NCBI RefSeq assembly: GCF_021347895.1
Contig: NC_067124.1
Location: forward strand, 23,380,521-23,444,520
Direction: 5' to 3'
DNA: 64,000 nucleotides
Source of the DNA: Acanthochromis polyacanthus
Taxonomy: Eukaryota > Chordata > Actinopteri > Pomacentridae
A program made the position numbers and the translations under genes. Positions 13,001 to 24,400 of this stretch are shown here, in pieces (within the stretch, counting starts at the first letter, position 1; each line of letters begins with the position of its first letter). The notes beneath the pieces are model-generated. The model was not told where the DNA came from, did not search any database, and saw only the letters and a program-made list of their open reading frames with translations.

Positions 13001-13427
13001 TTACTACTTACTATTGTCAATATTCCTATAAAGTTAACATCAAAATTCAGAGGAAGTTGTCAGAAACACAGATTATGTTCCACAATAACAAAGAAAAAAT
13101 GGTCTCTAACATTCAAGTGAAGCATTCTTCCTACAATGGTCTGAGGATGTTTTGGGGATATTGCTGGGAAAATACATTGTTGAAGAACATAGAATGTTTC
13201 CTTGGTGATAACAAAGGATGGATGTTAATGCAACATCCTGAAAATGTTAAGACTTTATAGAAGTCTTAGATGGCAGAATGTTCTTTACAAAGTGTTCCTG
13301 TTAACATGTTTTTTCAACGAAAGCGTAACATTCTGTCTGCAATGTTCAGAGGATGTTGTGGGGATGCTGTTAATGGAAGTTGTTGAAGAATCTTTACAAT
13401 GTTCCTACAATATTGTACATTAACAAA

Positions 13428-13763
13428 GGTTGTTGCTAGAGGTACGGACCCGTATCCGTAGTCCACAGGCTACGGATACGGCACTTTCCATTTGCCAATC
13501 AGATGCGCGAGATCTGGTCACGTGACTCCCGGTAGACGCTAGCGGTACGGACCCATAGCATCGGTACTACAGGTACGGACCCTAAACCTGACCCTAACAC
13601 TAACCCTAACCTTAACCTTTGCTTACCTTTCAACAGTTTGCAGTGGTTAGCAGCTTCTTGACTCGCGAGACTCGCGTACGGGTCCGTATCTGATTGGCAA
13701 ATGGAAAGTGCCGTATCCGTAGGCCACAGGCTACGGGTACGGTCCGTATCTGTAGACACTGCC
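13428..13763. mobile_element. Inverted-repeat element B with 9-bp target duplication
   Basis: ATTAACAAA flanks it directly (13419-13427 and 13764-13772). Termini match element A (GGTTGTTGCTAGAGGTACGG; right end TATCTGTAGACACTGCC). Roughly 70 bp at each end form near-mirror inverted repeats reaching inward to TTTGCCAATCAGAT and its complement, so a single strand could fold back. It has no coding capacity and is a short relative of 7652-8702. Confidence 0.75.
13577..13620. repeat. Degenerate telomere-like repeats
   Basis: About six imperfect CCCTAA-type units (CCTAACACTAACCCTAACCT and neighbours) lie in the loop of element B. Such short interstitial runs are common in fish and do not imply a chromosome end. 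Confidence 0.6.
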
Positions 13764-13920
13764 ATTAACAAAGGAGGAACATTTTCAGTCCAACAAAACA
13801 GCCTAATAATGTTAACACCAAACAATTTTAAAACATAGTTATCCTACTTTTAGGAGGAACTAAAGTAAAACTTCCTGTTGAAAATATTAGGGTAACTTTG
13901 CAAAACTTTCTCTGAATATT

Positions 13921-13925
<5 letters not shown>

Positions 13926-13952
<27 letters not shown>
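13926..13952. repeat. Poly(A) run of 27
   Basis: This is a homopolymer. No retroelement body or target duplication was recognised next to it. Confidence 0.9.
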
Positions 13953-16627
13953 CTGTTTGGAATTTGATTTCTAACAAACACAAAATCATACTCTGTTTTT
14001 CTGCGTGGTTTCTGACAAGATCTTCCTCGTTGGTGTTGACCTCAGGGTGCAAGTCATTCACTTTAATGACACTCAGTGGGGTCACTGTTTCATCCTGTTT
14101 TCCATCAGCTTTCCTGCAAGGCCACACAGGTATCTGAAAGAGTTATTACAGCACACGGAGCAGCAGCAGTGTACTGACTCTATACCTGTGGACTTTAACA
14201 TGAGCAGAGGTTCGCCGTGTGAACCTGACATTGGCTTGAAGGCTTGTTGATTTAGATGAAACCTGGAACTCTTAACTGCTGAGATGAAGTGATGAGGAAC
14301 GAGATCACTCCAAGAGGAGGGACAAGATGTGACACGTCCGTATGTAGTTTCTTATGGCTTGAAGTTTCAGGTTTCTTTTTTAAGTTATCAATCTAAGTGA
14401 TGTTGGGTTATGGGTTTCTTCCATAAACAAGACTTAACCTGCATGAATCCACTGTCATTCTTGAGCGAAGATAAACAAATTATGTATTTCATACTTACAA
14501 GTTGGGTATTAAACAAAAATCATCCTCAAAAAATACTTCAGTGAGAAACACTTCCTTACACTGGAAGCAAGTACAAGTATTTATAAAACTATAGTTTTGT
14601 ATATAGTTTCATGCATTAACCATTTTAAACAGTGTTGACATATGCACATTAGAATGTGTTTTGTCTTCTTTTAGCATCTAGTCACAACTAGGAGCACTTT
14701 AATACAATCTATGATAAATTATTGCATTTACTGAGGTCAACATTACATCGTAAATATTTTTTTAAAACGCATTGTAACAATGTATTTTCTCGTCAGATGT
14801 TACTCTCTACATTCATCACAATGCTAATGATTAAATAGCCTATTTTTTGTGACTAGATTTTATTATATTTCTGGCAGAAATACATAAATTCCTACTTAAG
14901 AACCCAAATCAATAAGATATCAAGATATCTTATATCAATAAGATATGCTTGTAATGTATTCAGAATTTCAGCTTCAAACTCCTTAAAAACAGTGCCCCAC
15001 CCATTTTTTAAAAATAAAAATGTAATAAAACAGTGGCCACTCCACATTTAGTGCTGCAGTGAGTATTTTAGATACACAGTAAGTCATTGTTCAAACATAA
15101 AATAAATAGTTTTCTTTAAATAAAAAATGTCCAGAGTTTGTAACACAGCCTACTGAAGCAGGGTTGAGTTGCACCGACCTGCTAATTATTGTAGACACAG
15201 TTTAGCTTACAGTGACAGGAAGCTGGACAGACAGGATGCTGAACAAACCGACCTTCTCTGTCACTACTGAGTTCACGGCTTCTCTTTGACGCCTGTGGTC
15301 TCAAGTGTTAATAGTTCAAATTCCTCAAAATCAAAACAACATTCTTTTTCAGTTCTTCACCTTTCTGAAAAAAAGGCAGTTTCCGTTGATGGAGGACGGA
15401 GATACAGGTGTGAGTGAGATCTCTTGTGAAACTTTGTGACAGGAGGAAGAGGAGGAGGCGGAACATACGAGTGTCCCTTAGCTTAACCCCACCCTCGGCT
15501 TGTATAGTAGTAATTGACTTTATAGTATCTAATCACAGCCCTCTCCTAAACCTTTGTGTTTTCTTCTCAAAGTCGCCCTCACGCTCGCATTCTCTTTCTA
15601 TGTGAACTGTAGAGTAAATGGTCTGTGTTGTTGTGGTTTCAGTTTATGATAACAGATGAAGCACGTTTGGTGCCACTTTCCAGCATTACTAATCAACAAA
15701 ACTATGTTCTAAATTCTATTTGAAAGAAATGGGCACCAAAACTTTTTGGTTAGATTCAGAGAAAATCGTGCTTTGGGATAAAATTGACCCTTTCATAACG
15801 TTAACTATATGTTAGAAATGTGATTAGGCTTTGAAAAATATCATGGTTTAGGTTACAAAACACTGTTTTACAACATATTTGAAGCTTCTCACAAGTTTTC
15901 TGAGTTACCAGGACAATGAATCCTGCCCCATATTATGGGGTAGCTGAAAAGGAGTGACATTTGGCAAGCAGTATGATAAATGACAAAGATATCTTGATAG
16001 ATGTATCCCAGAATCTGGGAAACGCAAAATGTAATTTAGAATGCAGTTTAGTGGACTAAAAGGTGTAGAAAGCTGGCTGAGCCCAAAATGACATCAGCTC
16101 AGCGTGGTAACTTCAGCCATCACTATCCTGAAAGTGCCTCATTCCTCAGAACTCCTGGCTAATCCAAAAATGTGGAGTGAGGGCCGAGCTGAGGTGAACC
16201 ATGCAGACATCTCTGGGACTGTTCTGTAACAGTACCCTCCTGTCACTCAAAGCAGCCACAGTCATCATACAATTCAAATGGGTACATTAAATAAAAATTC
16301 ATCGCCTGTGCAGTTGTCATGAACAGGAAAGTTAGTCACAGAGACCAAAAATGTTCTTTTTTCTGTACCAGGCTAGAGTAAACCTTACATTTTAACATGG
16401 AGTCTGTGGACAATGACTTATTTTTAGAGCCAACCTCTAGTGACCACTCAGAACTTTACTTCATTGGCTGGGTTCATTTTTCCACTACAGATTTTTCTTT
16501 ATAGGATCATTGTTTTTGGGAGATAGGGGATCTTATTTCTAAATCACAAAGAACTTATGTAGAGTTTTTGTTCATTTTCCAAGACTGCTAAGAAATGGCT
16601 GTAGTTGCCTTTACGCATAAAGAACAA
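13953..16627. other. Intergenic, AT-rich, nothing recognised
   Basis: No coding frame is supported. A small near-palindrome (ATAAGATAT...ATATCTTAT) lies near 14917-14950. No known repeat was identified. Confidence 0.45.
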
Positions 16628-17155
16628 GAAAAGCACTCAGAGCGTGCAGTACTCTGCCAAAGTTGCACAGTCTTTGTATTTCTCACGGATGTAATCTTTA
16701 ATAAAAAATTACTTTGCGCTATGCCCAGGTGTTGTGCATGCGTACATTATATACAGATAGCGAATCGTGTGACCTAAATATGTAGCGGGCGGTGGGAATT
16801 GATGAGATTCAGAAATACTCCCACAATTTAATCAGTTGCTTTGTGTCATTTCTGACTGATAAGTCCTGGTGGATTTGTAGTAGGAATGAAATCATGTGAT
16901 CGTCAGCAGGCAGCTGATGTAGTGTTCACTTGTTGTCATAGTTACAGTGACGTCATGTCACTATTATGCAATGAATCCTTAACAAATCCGTGGATCCAGA
17001 CTATAAGCTACATCACTGCCAAAATCTAATGAGGTGCTCCTTGTGTCATTTCTGACCTTCCCTGAAATTTTCATCCAAATCCGTTTTTGAGTAATGTTGT
17101 GCACAGACAAATACACGTACGCCAATCGTCACATAACTCCACCTCGTTCCTTGAT
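16628..17155 (-). repeat. Dispersed repeat, copy 2 (inverted relative to 12600)
   Basis: The complement reads in the same order as copy 1: CAAGGAAC, GTTATGTGACGATTGG, CAAAAACGGATTTGG, TCCACGGATTTGTTAAGG, and CAACTTTGGCAGAGTACTG. It includes a segment missing from copy 1 and a palindromic CRE (TGACGTCA) at 16948-16955. Confidence 0.7.
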
Positions 17156-17854
17156 GCAATAATTACGTACTTACTGTGAATCACAAGATATTTCCCAAAA
17201 GTAGACATACAATACACCATCAGTTTGACACCAGAAAAATAAACATTCTTCTGAACTACTAAAATGTGATGATCAGCAGTGGGTTGTTCTAACAATAACC
17301 ATCTTTCTGTATACAAAAAAGGAGTTTTTTTATCTTAAAACACAACTCACAACACAGCTTGAACAGATCTTTGGAAAATGTCATTCAGAATCACAGCAAC
17401 ATTTGTAATTCTGGAAATGCCTGAAATTTCAGGGACGGTAACCTTCCTCAAAAGTATGTTTGACTTTTTTTTGTCACTTCAAGATGAATTGTAATAACTG
17501 TGGTGATCCCCTGACTTTTCCTGAGTCCACTTCCTGTGTTTTATTGCAGTCTCATAGAGCCACCATGGCTGTATGTTTATTAAAATACAATCTAGTACTT
17601 GTGTATTTAGATACCTGACAGAATTTCCCATAATAACCAGAGAGTCATGAGTTAAAAATTCCTGGCTTGACAGAATGAGGTTACTGTAAGAACAGTAGAG
17701 ACAACAAAGTCAACATTTTATGCAGCAACGATCACAACCAAAATTTTTGCAAAGCCAAGGTTAGAAAAGGACATCTGGGTATAAGAATTGAACAAATTAT
17801 AATGTGGGACCTGTACTATTTAACATCTGATGGAAAGCTAAGTTGTTATGTAGG

Positions 17855-17857
<3 letters not shown>
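17156..17857. other. Intergenic, nothing recognised
   Basis: AT-rich sequence without an ORF, repeat or motif that I can support. Confidence 0.4.

Positions 17858-17927
<70 letters not shown>
17858..17927. repeat. AT dinucleotide microsatellite (about 35 units)
   Basis: This is an uninterrupted TA run of 70 bp ending about 390 bp before the rhbg start codon. It can extrude cruciforms and is likely length-variable. Confidence 0.95.
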
Positions 17928-17930
<3 letters not shown>

Positions 17931-18320
17931 AATGACTACTGGAAGGAATACACTTTTTGCCCCATACTTTTATCATTGCAGTGTTCAAAAAAAATTGAAT
18001 CCAAACTTGTGAGGAACTTCAGACCACCTTAAAAAGTACAGTAGGAGGAGGCAGGGCTAGTGGTGACCCTGCCTTACTAGGCCCGGTAGGTGTGACCCAG
18101 CAGAACAAAAACACACATGTAAGACCTTCTCCTGTGTTGTCTGTGAGCTTCTTCTTCCACCCTCACACATACACACCAACCTCCTGTCTCTGCACTGAGG
18201 ACACCCCTGTGTGTGTGAGAGAGACAGAGTGGGTCCAACTATTTGTCCTGGATCTTTAATCCCTTTCATCAAGAACAAGCCTCACTGAGCCTCCACTCCT
18301 CATCTCACCGGGACGAAAAC
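17928..18320 (+). promoter_or_regulatory. rhbg: Presumed rhbg promoter and 5' UTR
   Basis: This is the stretch between the AT array and the start codon. A weak TATA-like CTTAAAAAG lies near 18028, followed by a more GC-rich segment and a GA-rich stretch near 18218-18229. No strong TATA box, initiator or CpG cluster is visible, so the transcription start is not placed. Position relative to the gene is the main argument. Confidence 0.3.
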
Positions 18321-18498
18321 ATGACCGACTCAACAACCAACATGCGGCTGAAGCTGCCCATCACCTGCTTCATACTCGAGATCATCCTCATCATCCTCTT
18401 CGGCGTGCTGGTGCAGTACGACCATGAGACAGACGCAAGGGAGTGGCATAAACAGAATCACTCTGACTATGAGAATGACTTCTACTACCGCTACCCAA
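18321..18498 (+). CDS. rhbg: rhbg exon 1
   Basis: This exon encodes residues 1-59 plus one base of S60: a short cytoplasmic start, membrane segment 1 (about 13-33) and the first extracellular loop with sequon N46-H-S. The loop ends in the family-typical [10 protein letters not shown]. The donor is GTGAGT at 18499. Intron 1 (5395 bp) is the largest of the gene. Confidence 0.96.
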
Positions 18499-21400
18499 GT
18501 GAGTGTCCTGTGAATGTCTGGAGGTTTAAGTCCGCAGATTCCAGTCAGGGTCAGGGGTCAAGATGCTTTTATTCTTTGAATTTAAGTCACAGCATCTAGA
18601 TAAAGAATCTTGTAAGACTCCAGACATAAGTTTGGATGTTGCTTAACATCTTGACTTTAAAAATATAATCATGCATATTTTGAAATGGTTAAGACTTTGA
18701 ATTTACCTCAGTGCAGCCAATTTATCAATTTGTGTTGTATTTTAGAATCAGTTTCATCTTCACTGGAGGATGCAAATCAGTAACTACAACTCCCATCATG
18801 CCATTTACTTTAAGAACATGCAATGCATATCAAAATTGAGAATAGAGGAACAAAATGCAGCAAATGTGTGAAAAAAAAAAATCTGTTGAAAATCCAGAAT
18901 TTTGAGTTCAAACTCAAACGTGGACACTTTTTTAGGTGACACTGGTCCTTCACTAAATATGGTCTGTTTTAGAGTCATTAGTTCTTCAAAAAATATCCAC
19001 TAACAGCCAAAATACTTCCAATAAAGACAGTATCGACACAGGACTTAAGATATAATGTTCAAATTCTTTAGCTGCAAGCTGAATGTCATGTTTAAGTAAG
19101 TTATGATTGAAGAACAAACTTTGAGTTGTTTAACTAAAAAGCTTGAATTTATGACTCTCCAGCTCACCGCAATAGAGAAAACATAACAAATATTGCAACA
19201 TTGGAAAGCAATTTTGTTGTTTTTATTGCCTGTTGCTGTTGGGTTGGGGTGTGGCCTTGCCAAAATGTGCAAGAACTGGAGACAGTGTTTGTCTCACTAA
19301 TCATACTGACCATAACTCACTAACACTGAAATCTTACCCTCTCTTGCATGCTCCTTCAGTGAGTTTAGCACTCTTGTAAGTATTCAGTGCCTTGCATGCA
19401 GCCTGTTCTTTTGTCAGCACATCAACACCATCATTTTGTCTCAGAAGTCCTGTGTTCTGTGTAAAAGACAAGAAACTGCTGAGTTGCATCACAAGCGGCT
19501 CTCTTGCCCCTAATTGGACGAGTCTATTCTTTGTGTGTGGACATTTCATGGAGCTGTCTTCCAGTCCGCTGCTGTCCCATAGAATCTGATCCATGAGTCT
19601 TTCTCATCACTAATTTCCTGATTTATATGAATTGATGGTGTAGAAAGACACATTCATTCTTTTTTTCTGCTACCATGCTCATTACTGCATTCATACAACA
19701 TTTTCATTCACAATTGGTGTAAACAAAACTTAAAGTTGTTTAAGGACAAGCTTATGGTCAGTTTGACCAATTCCTATTTCCTATTCCCGAATTACTTTCT
19801 TTTAATAAGCAGGTTTTGTATGGTATAGGACTCAAACTACACTTTCGTTTGTTTTTCCCCAAATCAAATAGAGACTTAAAGTTTCATTCTTTGAATCACT
19901 AAACTACTTGTCTGACGATACAGCTCCACCTTAACTAACCTGACTGAGGGCTGGTGGGCGCGTCCTAACAAGTTAGTTACTGTCAGTGCTTTACCTACAG
20001 GCGTCTCTCTTTCTCAGGTGTGTGGTGTCCTGGGGCAAAGCTAAGAATGATGGGAACTTACAGAGTTGATTGACCTTTTCTTAACACTGTTTAAATCTTG
20101 AACTTTAGTGTTTCTCCTGCCTTCTTCCTGTCAGTCACTGAACTTTTCACCTTCAAGTAACTAAGCTGAGCTGAGACTGAGCTTACATGCAGGGTTTTGC
20201 ATGTACACATTTAAACACCAGCAGCTTAAATGTTTTCTACTGAAGCCATAAATGCCTCAGAAACTGCATCAAAACTTCACAAAAACTAACTGTTAATAGC
20301 AAACCCTGATTAATTATTTAAATGCACTGAAATCTACCATAATGCATCAAAAATGTGATATGATCATGATCTGTAATTGCAAAAATATTGAGAAAAGTAA
20401 CAGTATTGGTTGTTTATGAGGCCTAAAATGTAGAAAACTCATCAAAACATATTGGCAACATGCCAAAATGAAGACCTGCATTTAGACTTGTAACCTGAAT
20501 ATGCCCCCTGTGAACTGTTGCAGAAACTCATCTGACCAGAAAGCAGTTTGTTTTACATTAGAAATATTTACTGCACAAGGCACATCAAAATGCATAATCA
20601 GTCCTCCATAAGTCACCTGCAAGGATAGTAATGTCAGTTTGGTCCAAGAGAAGTGATCTCCTGAATTCCCCTCTGGCACCACCAGCAGGTTGCATTTGGT
20701 GGAGATGTTCATGCTCCCCTCAGGAAAATCACTTTACTCACCCCCATGTATCAGTATCACCAGGTCAAAGATTGCATTTGTTCTTTACTTTGATACCTAC
20801 AAACTATTCACATCTGCAAACAGATAGGAATAGAATTTAGCTGTATCTTGTGTTGATTCCTAATCAGCAACTGTTAGCATGCTAACACAGTAAACTAAGG
20901 GCATGATTACAACAGTATGTTGGCATTGTTCCAGCATGTTGGCATGCTAATGTCATGTCAGCATTCAGCAAAAGCAAAGCAGAGTCTCTAAGACCCTTAG
21001 CCTGGTTGCAGACTCACTCTTGTTTTATTTTCTGCACTTGGTTGAATTTCCTTGTGAGAATCAAAAACATTCATCTTAACCAACATGTCCTTTAATCTTA
21101 AAGACAAAATAGATTTTCCGCTCTCCAAATCTGACACACAGGACGTGACCGGCAATTACTTCTATCAGAGTCCATCAATTTACTAGCTCAACTATCCACC
21201 CCAGCCATCTTTCCAAGATTTTATGAGACCAATAACATCACAAAACTCCTACCTTAACTTCTAGCAAAAAGCAAATCTTTCTTTCACAGCCACACGATGA
21301 AAAGCAGACAGTAGGTGGTTCGAAAGCTTTTAAAACCACTGAAGGTGACAGACTGAGATTAAGAAAACAAGGGCAGAGAGTAAAGGCTCATTAGATTTAA

Positions 21401-24400
21401 TGGTGTCCGATAATATTTAACCCAACACTTTTGTCGTCAAGAGAGCTGAACCAGGAATTGACCTTCATGTGTCAGGGAAGTTTTCACAACCTAAATTCTC
21501 CATCCTTATTGCATGCCTGAAAAAACTGTGCAATTAACAGGCAAGTTCACACTTTACCGGGCATGTACATGTTTTTTTCCTCCCACTTTTTGACGGTATC
21601 AGAAGGCTGTGTAAGATCCACCAACAGTGGATTTACAATGTATGTATTGTCTGTTCTGTGTGTTCCTGTGAGATAATGATGGTATGTCTACTGAAAATAC
21701 GCCTCGCAAGTCTCCCTCTTGCACAACAGAGGTGAACAAAGCAGTGATGAAAGAGGCTGTCCTGTGACTGTCTGAGAGGTCGAGGTTAGATCTCATTCCC
21801 TACAGCAGAAAAAATCATTCCTTTTAAATTGCTCACAAATAAGAAACAGCTGTTCCTGGCTGAGTGGAAACATATTTGTTAATGTGTATTGAATTAGACA
21901 CTAAAAAAGCAACAATGTGGCATTGGGGTGAGATGATGGTTTAAAACACATAATATGCAAATATAAAAAAAATCAATGTAGGTCATTTTAGAGGCAGTTA
22001 AAATTCTGTGTTACATCTTCATCTAAGCCAGATTCGATTTCTTTTATCTGCTAGGTTTTGTTGCAGTGATGGTTTAATTTGTTCTTACAGTTTCTTGTTT
22101 ACCCATTAGGAATTAAATAACTCTTTTATATTGTCTAATTAACGTAGTATTATAAAATTTAAAGGGAATGGTAGTTCAAAATATTATCACAGAAATCTGA
22201 TGACAGTTAGACTGAATCTACCCCACAGAGCCTGTTATTGCTTTTATTGTATGATGTCCTCCTGGGCCACTGGGAAACGCGTGTATCTGGGCCAAAATGC
22301 CAATGGGGACGCTGGCAACACCTCCGCCTGGCCATGCCAATTAACTGTCACCATGGCGACAGCAGCCAGGGCACAGTGCAATATTGTGTTTGGCAGTTTG
22401 GGACAAATAATGAGAGTTAGAAAGCAGTGCTCTCAGACTGTGTAAACCAAGAGGAAGCGTCAGGGTGCAAGTTCAGAGAGTTAAGATCCAGAATGGAACC
22501 AGTTTCTGCTACATATGTGAAATGGGCTTTCTATACAGTGAACCAAATATATTAAAAACTTTATATTTTTAACTATTTCAGCAATGCTTTTCTAAGTGTG
22601 AATATCTTAATTGAAGACCGCTTGAGTCTCACTGTACAGGACTGAGACACAACAGAACCTGATGTCCCAGTTTACCAAAGCTTATGTAACGGCTCATTCA
22701 AAGAGAGCCTGATTTTAATGACAAAGCCCTCAAGTGACACAGTTGTGGGCAGTGAGTGGGTGCTTTTGTTGATGGAGGCTCTTGAGATGAGCATTTGAGG
22801 CTGATCTAAATTACTGACATCCTCCCTAAGTGCTGTCAGCACATACTGTACTACCACTAGAGGTTTAACTGACAAGGAAGTAAAGTAAATAGTACATTTT
22901 AATGTAATCTGTAAGCATTTATTTGTCAAACTATTTTGTCATTAAACTGGTTGTCTAAGTTTAGGTTCAGATGAAAACAGAGGATGCAGTTAAATAATGA
23001 CGTGATTAGGCTTACCACATCCTGCTTGGGAACAAAAGGTGTGATTGTCTAATAAAGATAAATAAAATGAAAAAAGAACAAAATCCTCAATTAGTCATAC
23101 TAATCAATACAGAGCAAGAGGAAAACTTACAGAAGTAGCACTACTACCTGAATAACATTTAAGATTTGCTGTTATTATTCTGAATGAATTATATTTAATA
23201 TACTGACACAATAAATTCATACATTTTTGCTTCTAATTACTAATTACCCCCCCCCCCCCCGTTAATGAATTTTGTAATCTGACACAGTTTGCACATTTTT
23301 GCAAGCTTGAATTACTTGAATTACTTGAAACACAATATAGAATTTCTATTAGTCTCTACATTTTTTTTTTTACATTTTTATTTATTTTCTTAATCTGAGG
23401 TGTAATCAGCCAGTATTATGTGGCACATTTATTACATTTCTGATGACCTACATTTGTATATGCAAATTTTAAAGCAGCGATATTGCTGAAACATTCAGGT
23501 CCAACACCCAAAGAGAGTTTAGTGTCATCTGCATAGCAAAGAAACTTCATACTGAACACACAATTGATTGATTTTTTTTTTAACCTACAAATTAATGGAT
23601 CCAGATGTGACTCTTGTGGAACTGGAATTGAGCATTCAAAGTGTGAATCCACAAGGATGTATTCACAAAAGTTGCTTTTTTTTCAGCACGAGTAAAACCA
23701 GTTCAGTCACACCTAAAGACCTCAAACCGTTTTCTCCCTTCAGCCGAGTCAAAGTAATTTATAACTTCTGAGTTTTTATCCTGTGATTAGGATTAGGAAT
23801 TAGGAAATTAGACTGAAAACAACTAATATCTAGTTTTGGTCTTCCAGTCTCATGAGATCCTTAGGTTTAAGTTGTGTTTTCTACAACGTGCAGGTTTCCA
23901 GGACGTACATGTGATGATCTTCATCGGTTTCGGCTTCCTCATGACCTTCCTGCAGCGCTACGGCTTCAGCAGTGTGGGATTCAACTTCCTCATCGCAGCC
24001 TTCGCTTTGCAGTGGGCCACACTCATGCAGGGTTTCTTTCATGGCATGCATGGAGGCAAGATCCACATCGGGGTGGAGAGGTATCTGATAAACACAAACA
24101 GACATGAACCATAAACAGACATGATGAGTTGACGCATTTTGCATATTCGGTGTATCAGCATCAGCTGTCCTGTGCACATCCTGAAGCACATACATAAACA
24201 AGCTTCTTTCTTTCATTATTACCCTTAACTTTTGCCACACAATGACAGCAGCTCAATGTGCAATATATGACAGACAAATACTAAAACAAAACATTGCTTC
24301 TTCCAATTTCCAGAATAGGTGTAGTCCTTGAATGGATTTCACAAGGTTTAGAAGAGTTAATGTCTTTTTTTTTTTTTTTTTTTTTAGTATATCAATCAGC

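Larger units (their letters stand above)
18499..23893. other. rhbg intron 1 (repeat-poor, with a few repeat fragments)
   Basis: This 5.4-kb AT-rich intron contains a 14-bp perfect palindrome GTTAGCATGCTAAC at 20873-20886 inside a dispersed GCATGCTAA-rich repeat (about 20868-20990). It also holds a GC-richer segment at 22200-22440, a run of 14 C at 23247-23260 and a dispersed teleost repeat near 23410-23765. No extra coding exon is evident. Confidence 0.5.

Noticed and set aside
13577..13620. Telomere or chromosome-end signal
   Set aside because: It is only a few degenerate units inside a mobile element; the surrounding DNA is ordinary.
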